In this document: one piece after another, positions 52,569 to 61,105 of the stretch
Position numbering within the stretch: the stretch's first letter is position 1
Layout of the letters: the number at the start of each line of letters is the position of its first letter
DNA from: Kiritimatiellia bacterium
GTDB taxonomy: Bacteria > Verrucomicrobiota > Kiritimatiellia > RFP12 > UBA1067
Direction: 5' to 3'
Assembly: GCA_028686345.1 (NCBI GenBank)
Contig: JAQUCE010000008.1
Location: forward strand, 1-64,000
Length of the DNA: 64,000 nt
Program-made: the position numbers and the translations under genes
Notes under the pieces: model-generated
What the model was told of the DNA's origin: nothing
The model's database searches: none
What the model saw: only the letters and a program-made list of their open reading frames with translations

Positions 52569-54540
52569 GATCGTGCTCCTGCTTGCCCGCCGCAGCCTCA
52601 ATCGTTGCCTGGATCTCACCGCAACGCAGCATGGTCTTTCCGAAATACGGGTTCAAGAGCTCTTTGGTGCTTTGGAGCCATGTTGCTCCGGTGTCATTGA
52701 ATGCCATGGGGCAGAAGGCCTGATAAACCGGCTGTTGGAGCCGGAAAAGCTTGACAGAGTTAATCAGCTGCTGCGATAGCTGGTAAAACAGCTCCCGCTG
52801 CCGGACAATTTTATCCTCTTTAGCCAGCTTGCCCACCACCCTGTTTAGGTTTTTGAGATGTTCCATCCAGACCATGTGCGCATCATGATCCAGCAGGCCC
52901 ATATTCACCTGTTCGAGCTTTTCCTTCATGGTTACCGCAGCATCCTTTGCTCCAGCAGGCGCATCGCCAGCCAGTTGTTTGTGGATTTCAAAATACGCAT
53001 CGACGACTGCGCCCAACTGCATGCTGAACTCCATTGGGGTTGCGAGGGGCGTCAGGGTTTTATCTGCAATCAATGCGGCATCATGACCGCTGTGAGCCTC
53101 CTCTTGGGGTGACATCATACCGGGCTTGGCCCTTATCTGAAGCTCGGCATCGAGCTTGAAGGCACCCCGAGTCACGACCCGCTCGCCTTCCGCTAACCCG
53201 TCCTGCACCACATAGTAATCGCCAAGCCGAAGACCGACCTCAATTTCACGACCTTCATAGGTAGGCTTGTCGCTCTCTGGGACTTCAACATAAACAACCG
53301 CCCGTTTACCTGTTTTCATTGCTGCGGATACCGGGATAAGCAGCGGCGCGTTTTGTTGGTTATCCGCAACATAGCCAAGTGACTCGGCTGTAACAAGGGG
53401 CATGCCGCAGACATCACAGCTGCCCGGGCCATCCTTGATCACCTCCGGGTGCATCGGACTAATCCACTTGCCGGCAAGCTCGGAGTTCATGACGCTCCCA
53501 TCCTGGGCAACCATGGGTCTGGCAATGGCCCGAACAAACATCCCCGGTTTTAATTCAAGGGTCGGGTTATCTACGATTACCCGCACTTTCGCTGTGCGAG
53601 TGGATGAATTGATAATCGGGTCAATAAAAGATATCGTGCCTTCAAAGGTTTTACCAGGATCGGTTGCAGTGGTAAACTCTACAGCTCCTCCATACCGCAG
53701 CCAGTTGAGATCAGACTCGTAGGCATCGAGCTGAATCCAGACTTTGGATAAATCTGCAATAGTGTATATTTTGGTTCCAGTTTCAACGTACATGCCCTCC
53801 TGAACGTTTTTGTGGATGACTATGCCGGCGCCGGGTGAGTAGATGGTCATGTGTTCAGCTGGAGTCCCGCTCTTTTCTATGGCTGCGATCTGCTCCGCTG
53901 TAAAGCCCCAAAGACGCAGTTTTTCACGGGCGGCGGTGACGGTTGTCAGAGCTGTGCGGCGCATGATCTCTGATTCGCTCTCCATCAACGTGCTGCTGAC
54001 CTTTATGGACTGAAGCAGCTCTTCCTGTGCGGTTAATAAATCAGGGCTGTAGATCTTAACCATGTGGTCGCCCTTGCGAACCGGAATTCCTGTGTAATCA
54101 ACAAACAGCCGATCCAGTCGACCCGGTATCCAGGCCGAAATGTATGAAACCCGGGTCTCGTCGTAATCAACCATGCCAACCATCCTGATTTCAGCTTGGG
54201 CAAATTTCCGTATAACAGGCGAGCTCTCCAACTCCATCAGTTTGGCTGAATATTGGCTGACAGAGAGCTCACGTTCCCCGTCGTTGTCCGAGTCTTTTTC
54301 AAGCATAATAAGGTCCATGAAGCAGATCGGGCACTTGCCTTTCTTGGGAAGTTTGATCTGAGGATGCATCGAACAGGTCCAAACTTCAGGCTCAGCATTT
54401 TGAGTGTGCCCCTTTCCATCCATTTCAGGAGTAGCGGATGACATCGCCGCTGGTACTGTCCACCGTCCGATTAAAAATGCAACCAGCAGGAGCCCTAGCG
54501 CAATAACTCCGACAAAGATCTTCGTTCTTTTAAGTTTCAT
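52561..54540 (-). CDS. cusB: CusB-type periplasmic adaptor with heavy-metal-binding domains
   Basis: 659 aa from the ATG at 54540, with AAAGGA upstream; the ATG at 54555 lacks a site. A signal anchor (IFVGVIALGLLLVAFLIG) is followed by a metal-binding domain VWTCSMHPQIKLPKKGKCPICFMDL and later a second one (WISPMHPEVIKDGPGSCDVCGMPLV). The barrel-sandwich and beta-barrel adaptor domains lie between (ISAWIPGRLDRLFVDYTG, VQEGMYVETGTKIYTIADLSKVW). The C-terminal ~170 residues form a helical domain with a His-rich end (EHDHE), unusual for plain CusB. Two CxxC domains suggest Cu/Ag handling. It bridges CusA and CusC. Confidence 0.9.
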   Translation of the reverse strand: MKLKRTKIFVGVIALGLLLVAFLIGRWTVPAAMSSATPEMDGKGHTQNAEPEVWTCSMHPQIKLPKKGKCPICFMDLIMLEKDSDNDGERELSVSQYSAKLMELESSPVIRKFAQAEIRMVGMVDYDETRVSYISAWIPGRLDRLFVDYTGIPVRKGDHMVKIYSPDLLTAQEELLQSIKVSSTLMESESEIMRRTALTTVTAAREKLRLWGFTAEQIAAIEKSGTPAEHMTIYSPGAGIVIHKNVQEGMYVETGTKIYTIADLSKVWIQLDAYESDLNWLRYGGAVEFTTATDPGKTFEGTISFIDPIINSSTRTAKVRVIVDNPTLELKPGMFVRAIARPMVAQDGSVMNSELAGKWISPMHPEVIKDGPGSCDVCGMPLVTAESLGYVADNQQNAPLLIPVSAAMKTGKRAVVYVEVPESDKPTYEGREIEVGLRLGDYYVVQDGLAEGERVVTRGAFKLDAELQIRAKPGMMSPQEEAHSGHDAALIADKTLTPLATPMEFSMQLGAVVDAYFEIHKQLAGDAPAGAKDAAVTMKEKLEQVNMGLLDHDAHMVWMEHLKNLNRVVGKLAKEDKIVRQRELFYQLSQQLINSVKLFRLQQPVYQAFCPMAFNDTGATWLQSTKELLNPYFGKTMLRCGEIQATIEAAAGKQEHDHE

Positions 54541-54642
54541 ATCATTTCCTTTCATCTTTGCAGTTTTGCCGTCTACTCTCCTCTGCGTCTCAGTGTCCTC
54601 TGTGGCAAAATTTTCTTTTTAGCGGATGATTCGAACCCGCAC

Positions 54643-56019
54643 TTAATGCCTATGCCCGGCATGATTTCCATGGATTTCATTCAGTGAACTGTTAACCATG
54701 CTTTCGATCTCTGCCAATTGCTTATACGCATCAGCAGAGTACTGTTTTGCAATCAGCAGAAACTCAAGCAGGGTTCGCTGTGCATCCAGCAACTCGGAAA
54801 ACCCTGAATTGCCGGTTTCAAACTCTTTTAGTGCAAGCTCAATCGATTGTTGCGCTTTAGGAATCAAGGTGTTCTCATAAAGTTTATTCTTTCGCAAGGC
54901 ATCCTGATAGTAATAAACCAGGAGATCCAGCTTGGCCGCGAGTTCAAGTCCGGTGTGCTTCAGTGCCTGGCTTACGCTTTGCCGCTGGTTTACCGCTTCC
55001 AATTTCGCGGCATCCAGACTCCGGCGCCAGATCGGCAGGTTGATCGAAACCAGCCCCAGGATTGGATCTTTACCTCCATCAGTATCAACAGCGGAGAGTT
55101 CAAATGTGAAATCAGGATAATAATCTTTATCCGCAAGCTGCACTGCCAGCTCCTGCCTCTCTTTGAGAACCCTGAGCCGTCTCAACTCAGGGTTGGTCTG
55201 CTCCAGCTGCAGCTTGAGCTCATCAGTATCCAGATCAGTTAAAACCTCATCCGCTCTTGCGGGACGTGGCAGCAGCTTACCGGACTCCACACCCAGCGCG
55301 GCATAGATTGAACTTGAAAGCGGGTTTTTGAGTGCCTCCAGCTCCTTGATCCGATCCTCGATTTTACCCTGCTCCACCTGGATCAGAACTAACGCGCTCT
55401 GGGAGATTTTGCCAGCTTTAAACCGGATGGAGGCCACCGACTCCACAACCTGCAGCAGATTGATATGCTCTCTGTTAATCTGAACCGCATCGTGCAGCCA
55501 AGCGTAATCATAAAAGGATTTCTTGATTTTACTGACTAACCCCAGAACCGCTGCATCATACTCCCGGGCGATTGACTCCGCCTGCTTAAACGCTATCCTC
55601 TCTTTTAAAGGTAGTTTGCCAAACCAGGGAAGGGTTTGAGAGATACCAACCGTCTGTTTCTGTTCGCCGGTCTTCATCTTAAACGCTTCAACAAAATGTC
55701 CGTAGCTCAATTTCGGGTCAGGGAGTGCCGCTGCCTGCGGCACCTGACTCTCGGCTGCCCTCCAGCGGGCATAGATGCTTCTAAGATCAGGGCTGTTTTC
55801 AACCCCGAAAGCGAGCAGAGCATCAAGTTTTAATTCGCTGCCCGCATCATAAAACTTCTGTTCCTGCGCCCCGTTGACTCTGCGCCCCGATGAGGTTGCC
55901 GCATTAGCTTGTCGCTCCAGCAGAGTTTTTTCGCTGGTTGCACAGCCAGTTAAACTCAGAATAAACCCTGAGATCGCCAGAGAGTACGTGACTCTGAATA
56001 TGTTTGTAACAGCTCCCAT
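54643..56019 (-). CDS. cusC: CusC-type outer-membrane efflux lipoprotein (TolC family)
   Basis: 458 aa from the ATG at 56019 (AAAGGA upstream). Lipobox-like SGFILSLTGC-ATS indicates outer-membrane lipidation. The two outer-membrane-efflux repeats are visible (ENSPDLRSIYARWRAAESQVPQAAALPDPKLSYGHF; ETGNSGFSELLDAQRTLLEF). The C-terminus is His-rich (HGNHAGHRH), perhaps binding metal. It is the first gene of the operon; cusB starts 103 bp later. It forms the trimeric exit duct for the CusBA pump. Confidence 0.9.
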   Translation of the reverse strand: MGAVTNIFRVTYSLAISGFILSLTGCATSEKTLLERQANAATSSGRRVNGAQEQKFYDAGSELKLDALLAFGVENSPDLRSIYARWRAAESQVPQAAALPDPKLSYGHFVEAFKMKTGEQKQTVGISQTLPWFGKLPLKERIAFKQAESIAREYDAAVLGLVSKIKKSFYDYAWLHDAVQINREHINLLQVVESVASIRFKAGKISQSALVLIQVEQGKIEDRIKELEALKNPLSSSIYAALGVESGKLLPRPARADEVLTDLDTDELKLQLEQTNPELRRLRVLKERQELAVQLADKDYYPDFTFELSAVDTDGGKDPILGLVSINLPIWRRSLDAAKLEAVNQRQSVSQALKHTGLELAAKLDLLVYYYQDALRKNKLYENTLIPKAQQSIELALKEFETGNSGFSELLDAQRTLLEFLLIAKQYSADAYKQLAEIESMVNSSLNEIHGNHAGHRH

Positions 56020-56096
56020 TAGATAATATCCTTTCACGTTGTAACTGCAATATATCACAAAGTGCCACTGAGTGATATAGTTTTATGCTAATTTAG

Positions 56097-56228
56097 GGGG
56101 CCAATTCTAATTATGACCGCGCACCTGTTCAGAAGACACGCTACGACATCTTTGCCGAGTACAACCACACCGTTCATGGATACATTGGCACCAAGCGTCA
56201 GGTCGGCTTACTCATTGTTGAAAGTTGA
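56097..56228 (+). other. Partial palindromic-element copy and short coding scrap
   Basis: CCAATTCTAATTATGACCGC at 56101 and the following CTGTTCAG resemble the left arm of the element at 58472-58613. After it, TRYDIFAEYNHTVHGYIGTK then RQVGLLIVES and a stop at 56226-56228 reads like the tail of a protein I cannot identify. The whole looks like an element remnant between cusC and the lipase-like gene. Confidence 0.3.
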
Positions 56229-56235
56229 TTTAACT

Positions 56236-58428
56236 TCAATTTGCCGGGTCAGACGGCGCTGCCACAATCTTATAAAAACAAGAGTTATTGGTGGGCGAAA
56301 GGGTGCTGAAATACTCAGTTGAATATAAGGTGGTTTGGTAAACCAGCTCCGGCACCTCTTGCCACTCCTGACCAAGTTTCTCGCACCAATAGACCTTGTA
56401 GCTGGCATTCGGGGTTTTGCTCCAGGATAACTGTTTACGCCCGTCGGCTAGATTTTGGATGGCACCAAGATGAACCGAAAGCGCACTCGCTGGATTTAAA
56501 TAATCGGTTTCAGTGTAATACTCCACATAGTCACTGAAGCCGTCACCATCTGAATCGCACTCCTCTAAAACTCCTCGCATAAACCAATTCTTGTTGCGGG
56601 TGTTGATATCAATGTGGTTTTCGTTTGCCCATGCCAGGTGAACCTCATTGAATGGGCTTAGCGATAGGTATGACGGGTGGTCTTGCAGGCTGAATTGATT
56701 ATAAGCCAAAGGGATGCCAATTGAGCTTGAGGTTGGGATGAAACAATGGTTGGAGGCCGCGCAGTAATCTTTATTACCTCTATAACCGGATGGGATGCTG
56801 TCAAAAAGCTGCTGGAATGAATTTCTCTGGCCGCCGGATGCATGGTCAAGGGGGTGGTTATAATAGCGTTTTATAGAGGCAGTCTCTTGATTCAGCAGTC
56901 CCCATGGGTCCCAGAGTCCGGAGAAGAGCAGCGGAGTTGCGGATTGATAGGTGTTGAGCGCATAAATGAAGGCATCAATATCAATTAGAGTTGATCGGTA
57001 ACTCCAATGAATAATCTTTTGGCCTGGCGAGAACGGCTGGGTGCGCCCGTAACCCGAGCCATTGCTGATGGCTATTGTTTTGCACTGTTTGGGATAACCA
57101 GCGCTGTCCAGCTGGGCTTGAAAGGTGTCATGTTCCGGGTTCTCCGCAAGGATTTTGCGGGAGTTTGCATGGGTCAGCAGCATTTGTTTGGCAGCTGGTT
57201 TACGCAGGATGGTATACAGCTCTTTGGCCGCGGCGAAAGCAGAGTCTTTAGCCTGAAAAAAGTGCAAAAACTCCTGCAATCCCAGGGGGATATTGGCACC
57301 CTTATGGGGGGAATCAAAGCTGATCCAGGTGTCAACCCGATGGTCGCCATGGCGCGAGGGGTTTTGTTCGAAATTCACGAGTGCCAGACGAGAGACTAAG
57401 CCTCCCATGCTGGCCCCGATCACAGTGAATTTGCCGCTGTCATTACTTCGCAAGAGGTTGATGGCTTTAATGGCACTCATGGCTGCCATGGTGTTGCCGA
57501 ATATGTCGGCAGTGGCATCATCAAAGTCCAGGATAAAAAGGTCTCGGCCAAACTCACGTAGTGTCTCTGCCAGCCCTTGTTTGTTTACCAGGTTGTAGAG
57601 CACATCCCAGTCCATATTGTTCTCCAGATCAAACCCTTCAACAACCAGCACCGGGTTCTTGAAGGCAACGGGGCCCATGGACTGACGGTAGTAGAGCTTT
57701 GCTCCGTAATGCGCTCCGTTATATTCGCCGCTCACAGCAATACAAACATCATAGTCAGGGGTGGTCAGAGCCTGCACATCGATGATTGAGCGGGCGGTCA
57801 CGCTGGAGCCATCGGTTAGGAAGGCTTCAATTGTAATGGTCTTTGCGCCTGCTGAATCATAGGAAACCGGGATTTTTTGGTCGATTTCCAATGCCTGCCA
57901 ACCTGAGCCATCGCCGGGATTGATCCGCAAACCAACAATCGAGGTGTCGGCGGAGTTGACTTGTTCAAAGAAGTCATCTGCAGCGATCATAAAGTTCAAA
58001 TCGGCACCTCGGTATGTGACCTCTTTAGTCGGGCCAGCCACAAAGACTCCTAGTGTCTGCTCCTGTGCGGCAGCCTGAGTCTGGCCATCGCCTGGCGGCA
58101 CAGAAATGTTGCGATCCCAATGCAAAAGGATGAAGTTGACCTGTTCAAAATTGTTGTTCAGGGGTGCGCTCAGGCGTGCGTAGGCTCCGGCTCTCTCCTC
58201 CTGTTTACGGCTCTGTGGATCATTGTTCAGCTCTGCCACAGCAATCCGATTGTTTTGAAATTCATACACGAGTTGTTTCAAATCGGCTCTGGTAACAGGT
58301 TTGGCAGATTCACTGCCAAAGTATTGGGATGAATCCACCCAGGAGTGAGCGTCAGGGGTGTGCGCGGCTGCCGCCAACATTTTGAATGACGCAAGGCATG
58401 CGATTAGGCACAAAGAAATTTTTTTCAT
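56236..58428 (-). CDS. Secreted lipase/esterase-like alpha/beta hydrolase
   Basis: 730 aa from the ATG at 58428, chosen because it opens the signal peptide MKKISLCLIACLASFKMLAA. A beta-rich N-terminal region precedes an alpha/beta hydrolase core: NPVLVVEGFDLENNMDW, LFILDFDDATADIF and the nucleophile elbow VIGASMGGLVSRLAL (GxSxG), then ISFDSPHKGANIPLGLQEF as in PGAP1/LCAT-like lipases. A Ca-binding DSDGDGFSDYVEYYTETD loop and a short beta domain (SWSKTPNASYKVYWCEKLGQEW) end the protein. An extracellular or periplasmic esterase is probable; substrate unknown. It is not in an operon with the cus genes. No clear ribosome site. Confidence 0.65.
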   Translation of the reverse strand: MKKISLCLIACLASFKMLAAAAHTPDAHSWVDSSQYFGSESAKPVTRADLKQLVYEFQNNRIAVAELNNDPQSRKQEERAGAYARLSAPLNNNFEQVNFILLHWDRNISVPPGDGQTQAAAQEQTLGVFVAGPTKEVTYRGADLNFMIAADDFFEQVNSADTSIVGLRINPGDGSGWQALEIDQKIPVSYDSAGAKTITIEAFLTDGSSVTARSIIDVQALTTPDYDVCIAVSGEYNGAHYGAKLYYRQSMGPVAFKNPVLVVEGFDLENNMDWDVLYNLVNKQGLAETLREFGRDLFILDFDDATADIFGNTMAAMSAIKAINLLRSNDSGKFTVIGASMGGLVSRLALVNFEQNPSRHGDHRVDTWISFDSPHKGANIPLGLQEFLHFFQAKDSAFAAAKELYTILRKPAAKQMLLTHANSRKILAENPEHDTFQAQLDSAGYPKQCKTIAISNGSGYGRTQPFSPGQKIIHWSYRSTLIDIDAFIYALNTYQSATPLLFSGLWDPWGLLNQETASIKRYYNHPLDHASGGQRNSFQQLFDSIPSGYRGNKDYCAASNHCFIPTSSSIGIPLAYNQFSLQDHPSYLSLSPFNEVHLAWANENHIDINTRNKNWFMRGVLEECDSDGDGFSDYVEYYTETDYLNPASALSVHLGAIQNLADGRKQLSWSKTPNASYKVYWCEKLGQEWQEVPELVYQTTLYSTEYFSTLSPTNNSCFYKIVAAPSDPAN

Positions 58429-58471
58429 GGGCGAATAGAGTACCATAATCAGTTTTACTTTACAATTATAA

Positions 58472-58613
58472 GCAGGGGGCTGGCCAGCAATTCTAATTAT
58501 GGCCGCGTCTCTGCTCAGGCAGCACGCTAAAGCGTGAACTACATGCGGCTTCCGGTGTATGTAGTTCACGCTTTAGCGTGCTTTCGGCCATAATGAGAAT
58601 TCCTGGGGGCTGG
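58472..58613. repeat. Large nested palindromic element
   Basis: Outer arms AATTCTAATTATGGCCG (58489-58505) and CGGCCATAATGAGAATT (58585-58601) pair imperfectly. Inner arms at 58521-58544 and 58559-58582 pair perfectly over 24 bp, and each contains the sub-palindrome CACGCTAAAGCGTG. Short GGGGGCTGG direct repeats flank it. It lies in the divergent gap between the lipase-like gene and the aminotransferase, which is otherwise AT-rich promoter-like DNA. Confidence 0.9.
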
Positions 58614-58726
58614 AGGTGCATTATTCAACTTTCACAAGCAATCGAAAACTGATAGTATCATGCTTAATTTTTACCTGACTGTTTTTCATTTAACTAATTT
58701 GAATTTACCCTCTAAGAGTTAATATT

Positions 58727-59695
58727 ATGAAAGTTATCACGTTCGCCGACTATCTCGCGGAACTGGAAAAAACGCGCTCTCCCTGGCATGAGAACTACTA
58801 TGCCATGTACTCCAGCTTGCTGGGTGGAGTTGTCACCGACCCGGTGCTGATGCAGGTGCCGCTGGATGACCATTTGGTGCACCGCGGCGATGGTGTTTTT
58901 GACACTTTTAAGTGCGTGAACCGGGGTGCCTACAACCTTGAGCCGCATCTGCATCGCCTGATTCAATCCGCTGCCGCAATCTCTCTGGCATGGCCCGGGG
59001 GTATTGATGAGATCCGCGAGTTAACGCTGGCAACTCTGCGTGTGGCGGGACGCTCTGCCTGTTCCGCGCGGATTATCCTGGCCCGCGGCCCCGGCAGTTT
59101 CGGGGTCAGCCCATATGAATCTAAACGACCAGCTCTCTATATCGTGGTTTACGCGGCAGGAACCCCTTTTATGCAGCGTAAGCCTGAGGGCGCGGATGTC
59201 CGGCTTAGTCTGATCCCCACCAAACATGAGAAATTTGCCACAGTCAAAAACTGCAACTACCTCCCCAATGTGATGATGAAACAGGAGGCGGTTGATTGGG
59301 GGGTCGATTTTGTGGTCGGCTTTGACCTCGACGGCTTTATGACCGAGGGCGCAACTGAGAATTTCGCGATTGTAACATCTGATCGCCGCCTTGTTTTTCC
59401 GTGCGTCAAAAAGGTGCTGGACGGCACCACCATGAAGCGCGTGATGGAGCTGGCGGAGACGAAGCTCGTACCTCAAGGGGCACTGACCTCTGTTGCGTTC
59501 GCTGACATTACGCTGGCGGATGTAGACTCCGCCAGGGAGATGCTGGTTGTGGGAACAACGCTGAATGTGGGCTCAGTGCGCACCTTTGACGGTCGACCGG
59601 TGGGCAACGGCGTTCCAGGCCCGGTTGGCAAAGCGCTTGATCAAATGCTCAGCGATGACATTGAGAATAATGATGCTTTGCGCACCCTCTACTAA
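58727..59695 (+). CDS. PLP-dependent class IV aminotransferase
   Basis: 322 aa. Class IV fold (branched-chain amino acid/D-amino acid aminotransferase or aminodeoxychorismate lyase): LDDHLVHRGDGVFDTFKCVNRGAYNLEPHLHRL, the PLP lysine in TVKNCNYLPNVMMKQEA, then EGATENFAIV and VLDGTTMKRVMELA. It is cytoplasmic. The exact substrate cannot be assigned; the RGDGVFDTF segment fits the broad IlvE/PabC-like group. The start at 58727 follows TAAGAG. It is monocistronic by position and looks like a house-keeping gene flanking the accessory region. Confidence 0.88.
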   Translation: MKVITFADYLAELEKTRSPWHENYYAMYSSLLGGVVTDPVLMQVPLDDHLVHRGDGVFDTFKCVNRGAYNLEPHLHRLIQSAAAISLAWPGGIDEIRELTLATLRVAGRSACSARIILARGPGSFGVSPYESKRPALYIVVYAAGTPFMQRKPEGADVRLSLIPTKHEKFATVKNCNYLPNVMMKQEAVDWGVDFVVGFDLDGFMTEGATENFAIVTSDRRLVFPCVKKVLDGTTMKRVMELAETKLVPQGALTSVAFADITLADVDSAREMLVVGTTLNVGSVRTFDGRPVGNGVPGPVGKALDQMLSDDIENNDALRTLY

Positions 59696-59758
59696 AGCTG
59701 CTTTGCGCCTCAGTAAGCAATGCATTAAGTCACCAGGCCAAAAAACAGCCTATAGCAG

Positions 59759-59872
59759 CGTAGCTCCGATTTCCAGTCGGAGATGTCCGGTTGGAAACCG
59801 GAGCTATCGAGGTCAGCCGCGCCTGCGGTTGACGACGGCGGCGGCGACGATGCTGGTGGACGATTTTCAAAG
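59759..59872. repeat. Dispersed repeat family 2, copy 2
   Basis: GCTCCGATTTCCAGTCGGAG and CTCCGGTTGGAAACCGGAG-type hairpins followed by GGCGACGATGCTGGTGGACG, matching the layout at 48362-48478. It lies between convergent aminotransferase and thioredoxin-fold genes. Confidence 0.75.
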
Positions 59873-59896
59873 ATGGGTACACCGACAACATGTTTT

Positions 59897-60865
59897 TTAA
59901 GGACCAACATGTTTGTCTTGCCCTTTGGTAATCGATTGTTTGGCATGATCTTGATACCAGGCACTCAGAATACGCTCTGCCATTTGCCCAGCAAAGGAGT
60001 CGGGTGCAACCTGGAGCGCCTTTTTAAATGCCGCAGCGGCTTGCTCCTGATGATCTTTTTGAAGCCTATGGCAGTTGCCTAAGGCCACAAGCAGCAGTGC
60101 CCGCTGCTCTCTTGAGTATGCTTTCGATTCGAGCATGGTGTTCAATTCAGCTTCAGCCTCAGCGGCTTGACCCCCTTGTGTTCGCTTGGTTATATCCGCC
60201 AGCAAGTTGTTCCAACGCGGAAAACTCAGGCGCGCAGCGTGCCCTGCCGCGTCCTTGGGGTCGAGTGTTTTGATGCGCTCCAGCAGTTGGGGCAGCCGCG
60301 TCAGGGGCATGGCCCCGAGTTCTGCCAGAGCTTGCAGCTCTCTCTGCGCGTCGTTGTCGGCGTACGCTTTTTGCGCCTGTTTTTTGAGGTTTTCATATTG
60401 CAGGGCGAGTGCGATCAGGTCGTGAATTGCACTGCGCGCCAGAGCGAGGCTCTCCGGCAGGGCGCTGCCCTGGCAGGTGCTGAGTAGAGTTCCGTCAGGT
60501 GCGTAAACACTGATGGCAGGATAGGTATACACTGCTTTGCTGTCCCAGCCTCGATTGCGCGTTTCATTGGCCTTCTTTTCTGCCTCGCCCGGTGATTGAA
60601 GAATGTCAACATCAGCGAAGACCAACGTTGCATCCGGCAGGGAGCTTTCAAAAGCGGATGACTTGAAGATTTCGGTGTTGAGCTGTTCGCCCCAGGTGTT
60701 CCAATTGCTGCCATGCACGAGCACAACCAGTATGGCATTATTCAGCTTGGCAGCCTCCAGCCCTTCAGCGTAAGAATTCATACGGATCACCTTAGCCTGG
60801 CAGTTGGTTATTAAAACAGCCGCCAAGCTGATCCACAGTGCAATGGTACGTGAACTACAATTCAT
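59897..60865 (-). CDS. Secreted thioredoxin-fold/TPR protein without CxxC
   Basis: 322 aa from the ATG at 60865 (AAAGAGAT upstream). Signal peptide: IALWISLAAVLITNCQA. An N-terminal thioredoxin-like domain (NNAILVVLVHGSNWNTWGEQLNTEIFKSSAFESSL, VFADVD, YPAISVYAPDGTLLS) has SNWNTW where a CxxC would be, so it cannot be a redox enzyme. A helical, repeat-rich second half (tetratricopeptide-like, REQRALLLVALGNCHRLQKD then AAAFKKALQVAPDS) suggests protein binding. It may sit in one operon with the transglutaminase-like gene upstream; the gap between them holds repeat copy D. Confidence 0.6.
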   Translation of the reverse strand: MNCSSRTIALWISLAAVLITNCQAKVIRMNSYAEGLEAAKLNNAILVVLVHGSNWNTWGEQLNTEIFKSSAFESSLPDATLVFADVDILQSPGEAEKKANETRNRGWDSKAVYTYPAISVYAPDGTLLSTCQGSALPESLALARSAIHDLIALALQYENLKKQAQKAYADNDAQRELQALAELGAMPLTRLPQLLERIKTLDPKDAAGHAARLSFPRWNNLLADITKRTQGGQAAEAEAELNTMLESKAYSREQRALLLVALGNCHRLQKDHQEQAAAAFKKALQVAPDSFAGQMAERILSAWYQDHAKQSITKGQDKHVGP

Positions 60866-60895
60866 TAAAAATCTCTTTCTTTCAACTCCTGACGT

Positions 60896-60970
60896 AAAAA
60901 CAAGAAGTTCTGCCAAATGTTTTCTGCAAGCAAGATGCTTGCACTACTCCATTATCGTTTTAGGGTCACT
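60896..60970. repeat. Dispersed repeat family 1, copy D (partial)
   Basis: ACAAGAAGTTCTGCCAAATG then the core TTTTCTGCAAGCAAGATGCT up to TAGGGTCACT. Relative to copies B and C the middle with the AAGCTTCCAGCTT palindrome is missing. It is 50 kb from the other copies, so the family is genome-wide. Confidence 0.8.
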
Positions 60971-61105
60971 TCTTAAAAACCCGCCCTGGAGCAGCCTTCC
61001 GTCTTCGCGCTTCGCAGCAGCGGGCTCTTAACCATAAACTTATCAATGAGTACGCATAGCCTTCGCGTATTGAATAGCCTCATTTGGTTGCGGCGACTAG
61101 CTGCT

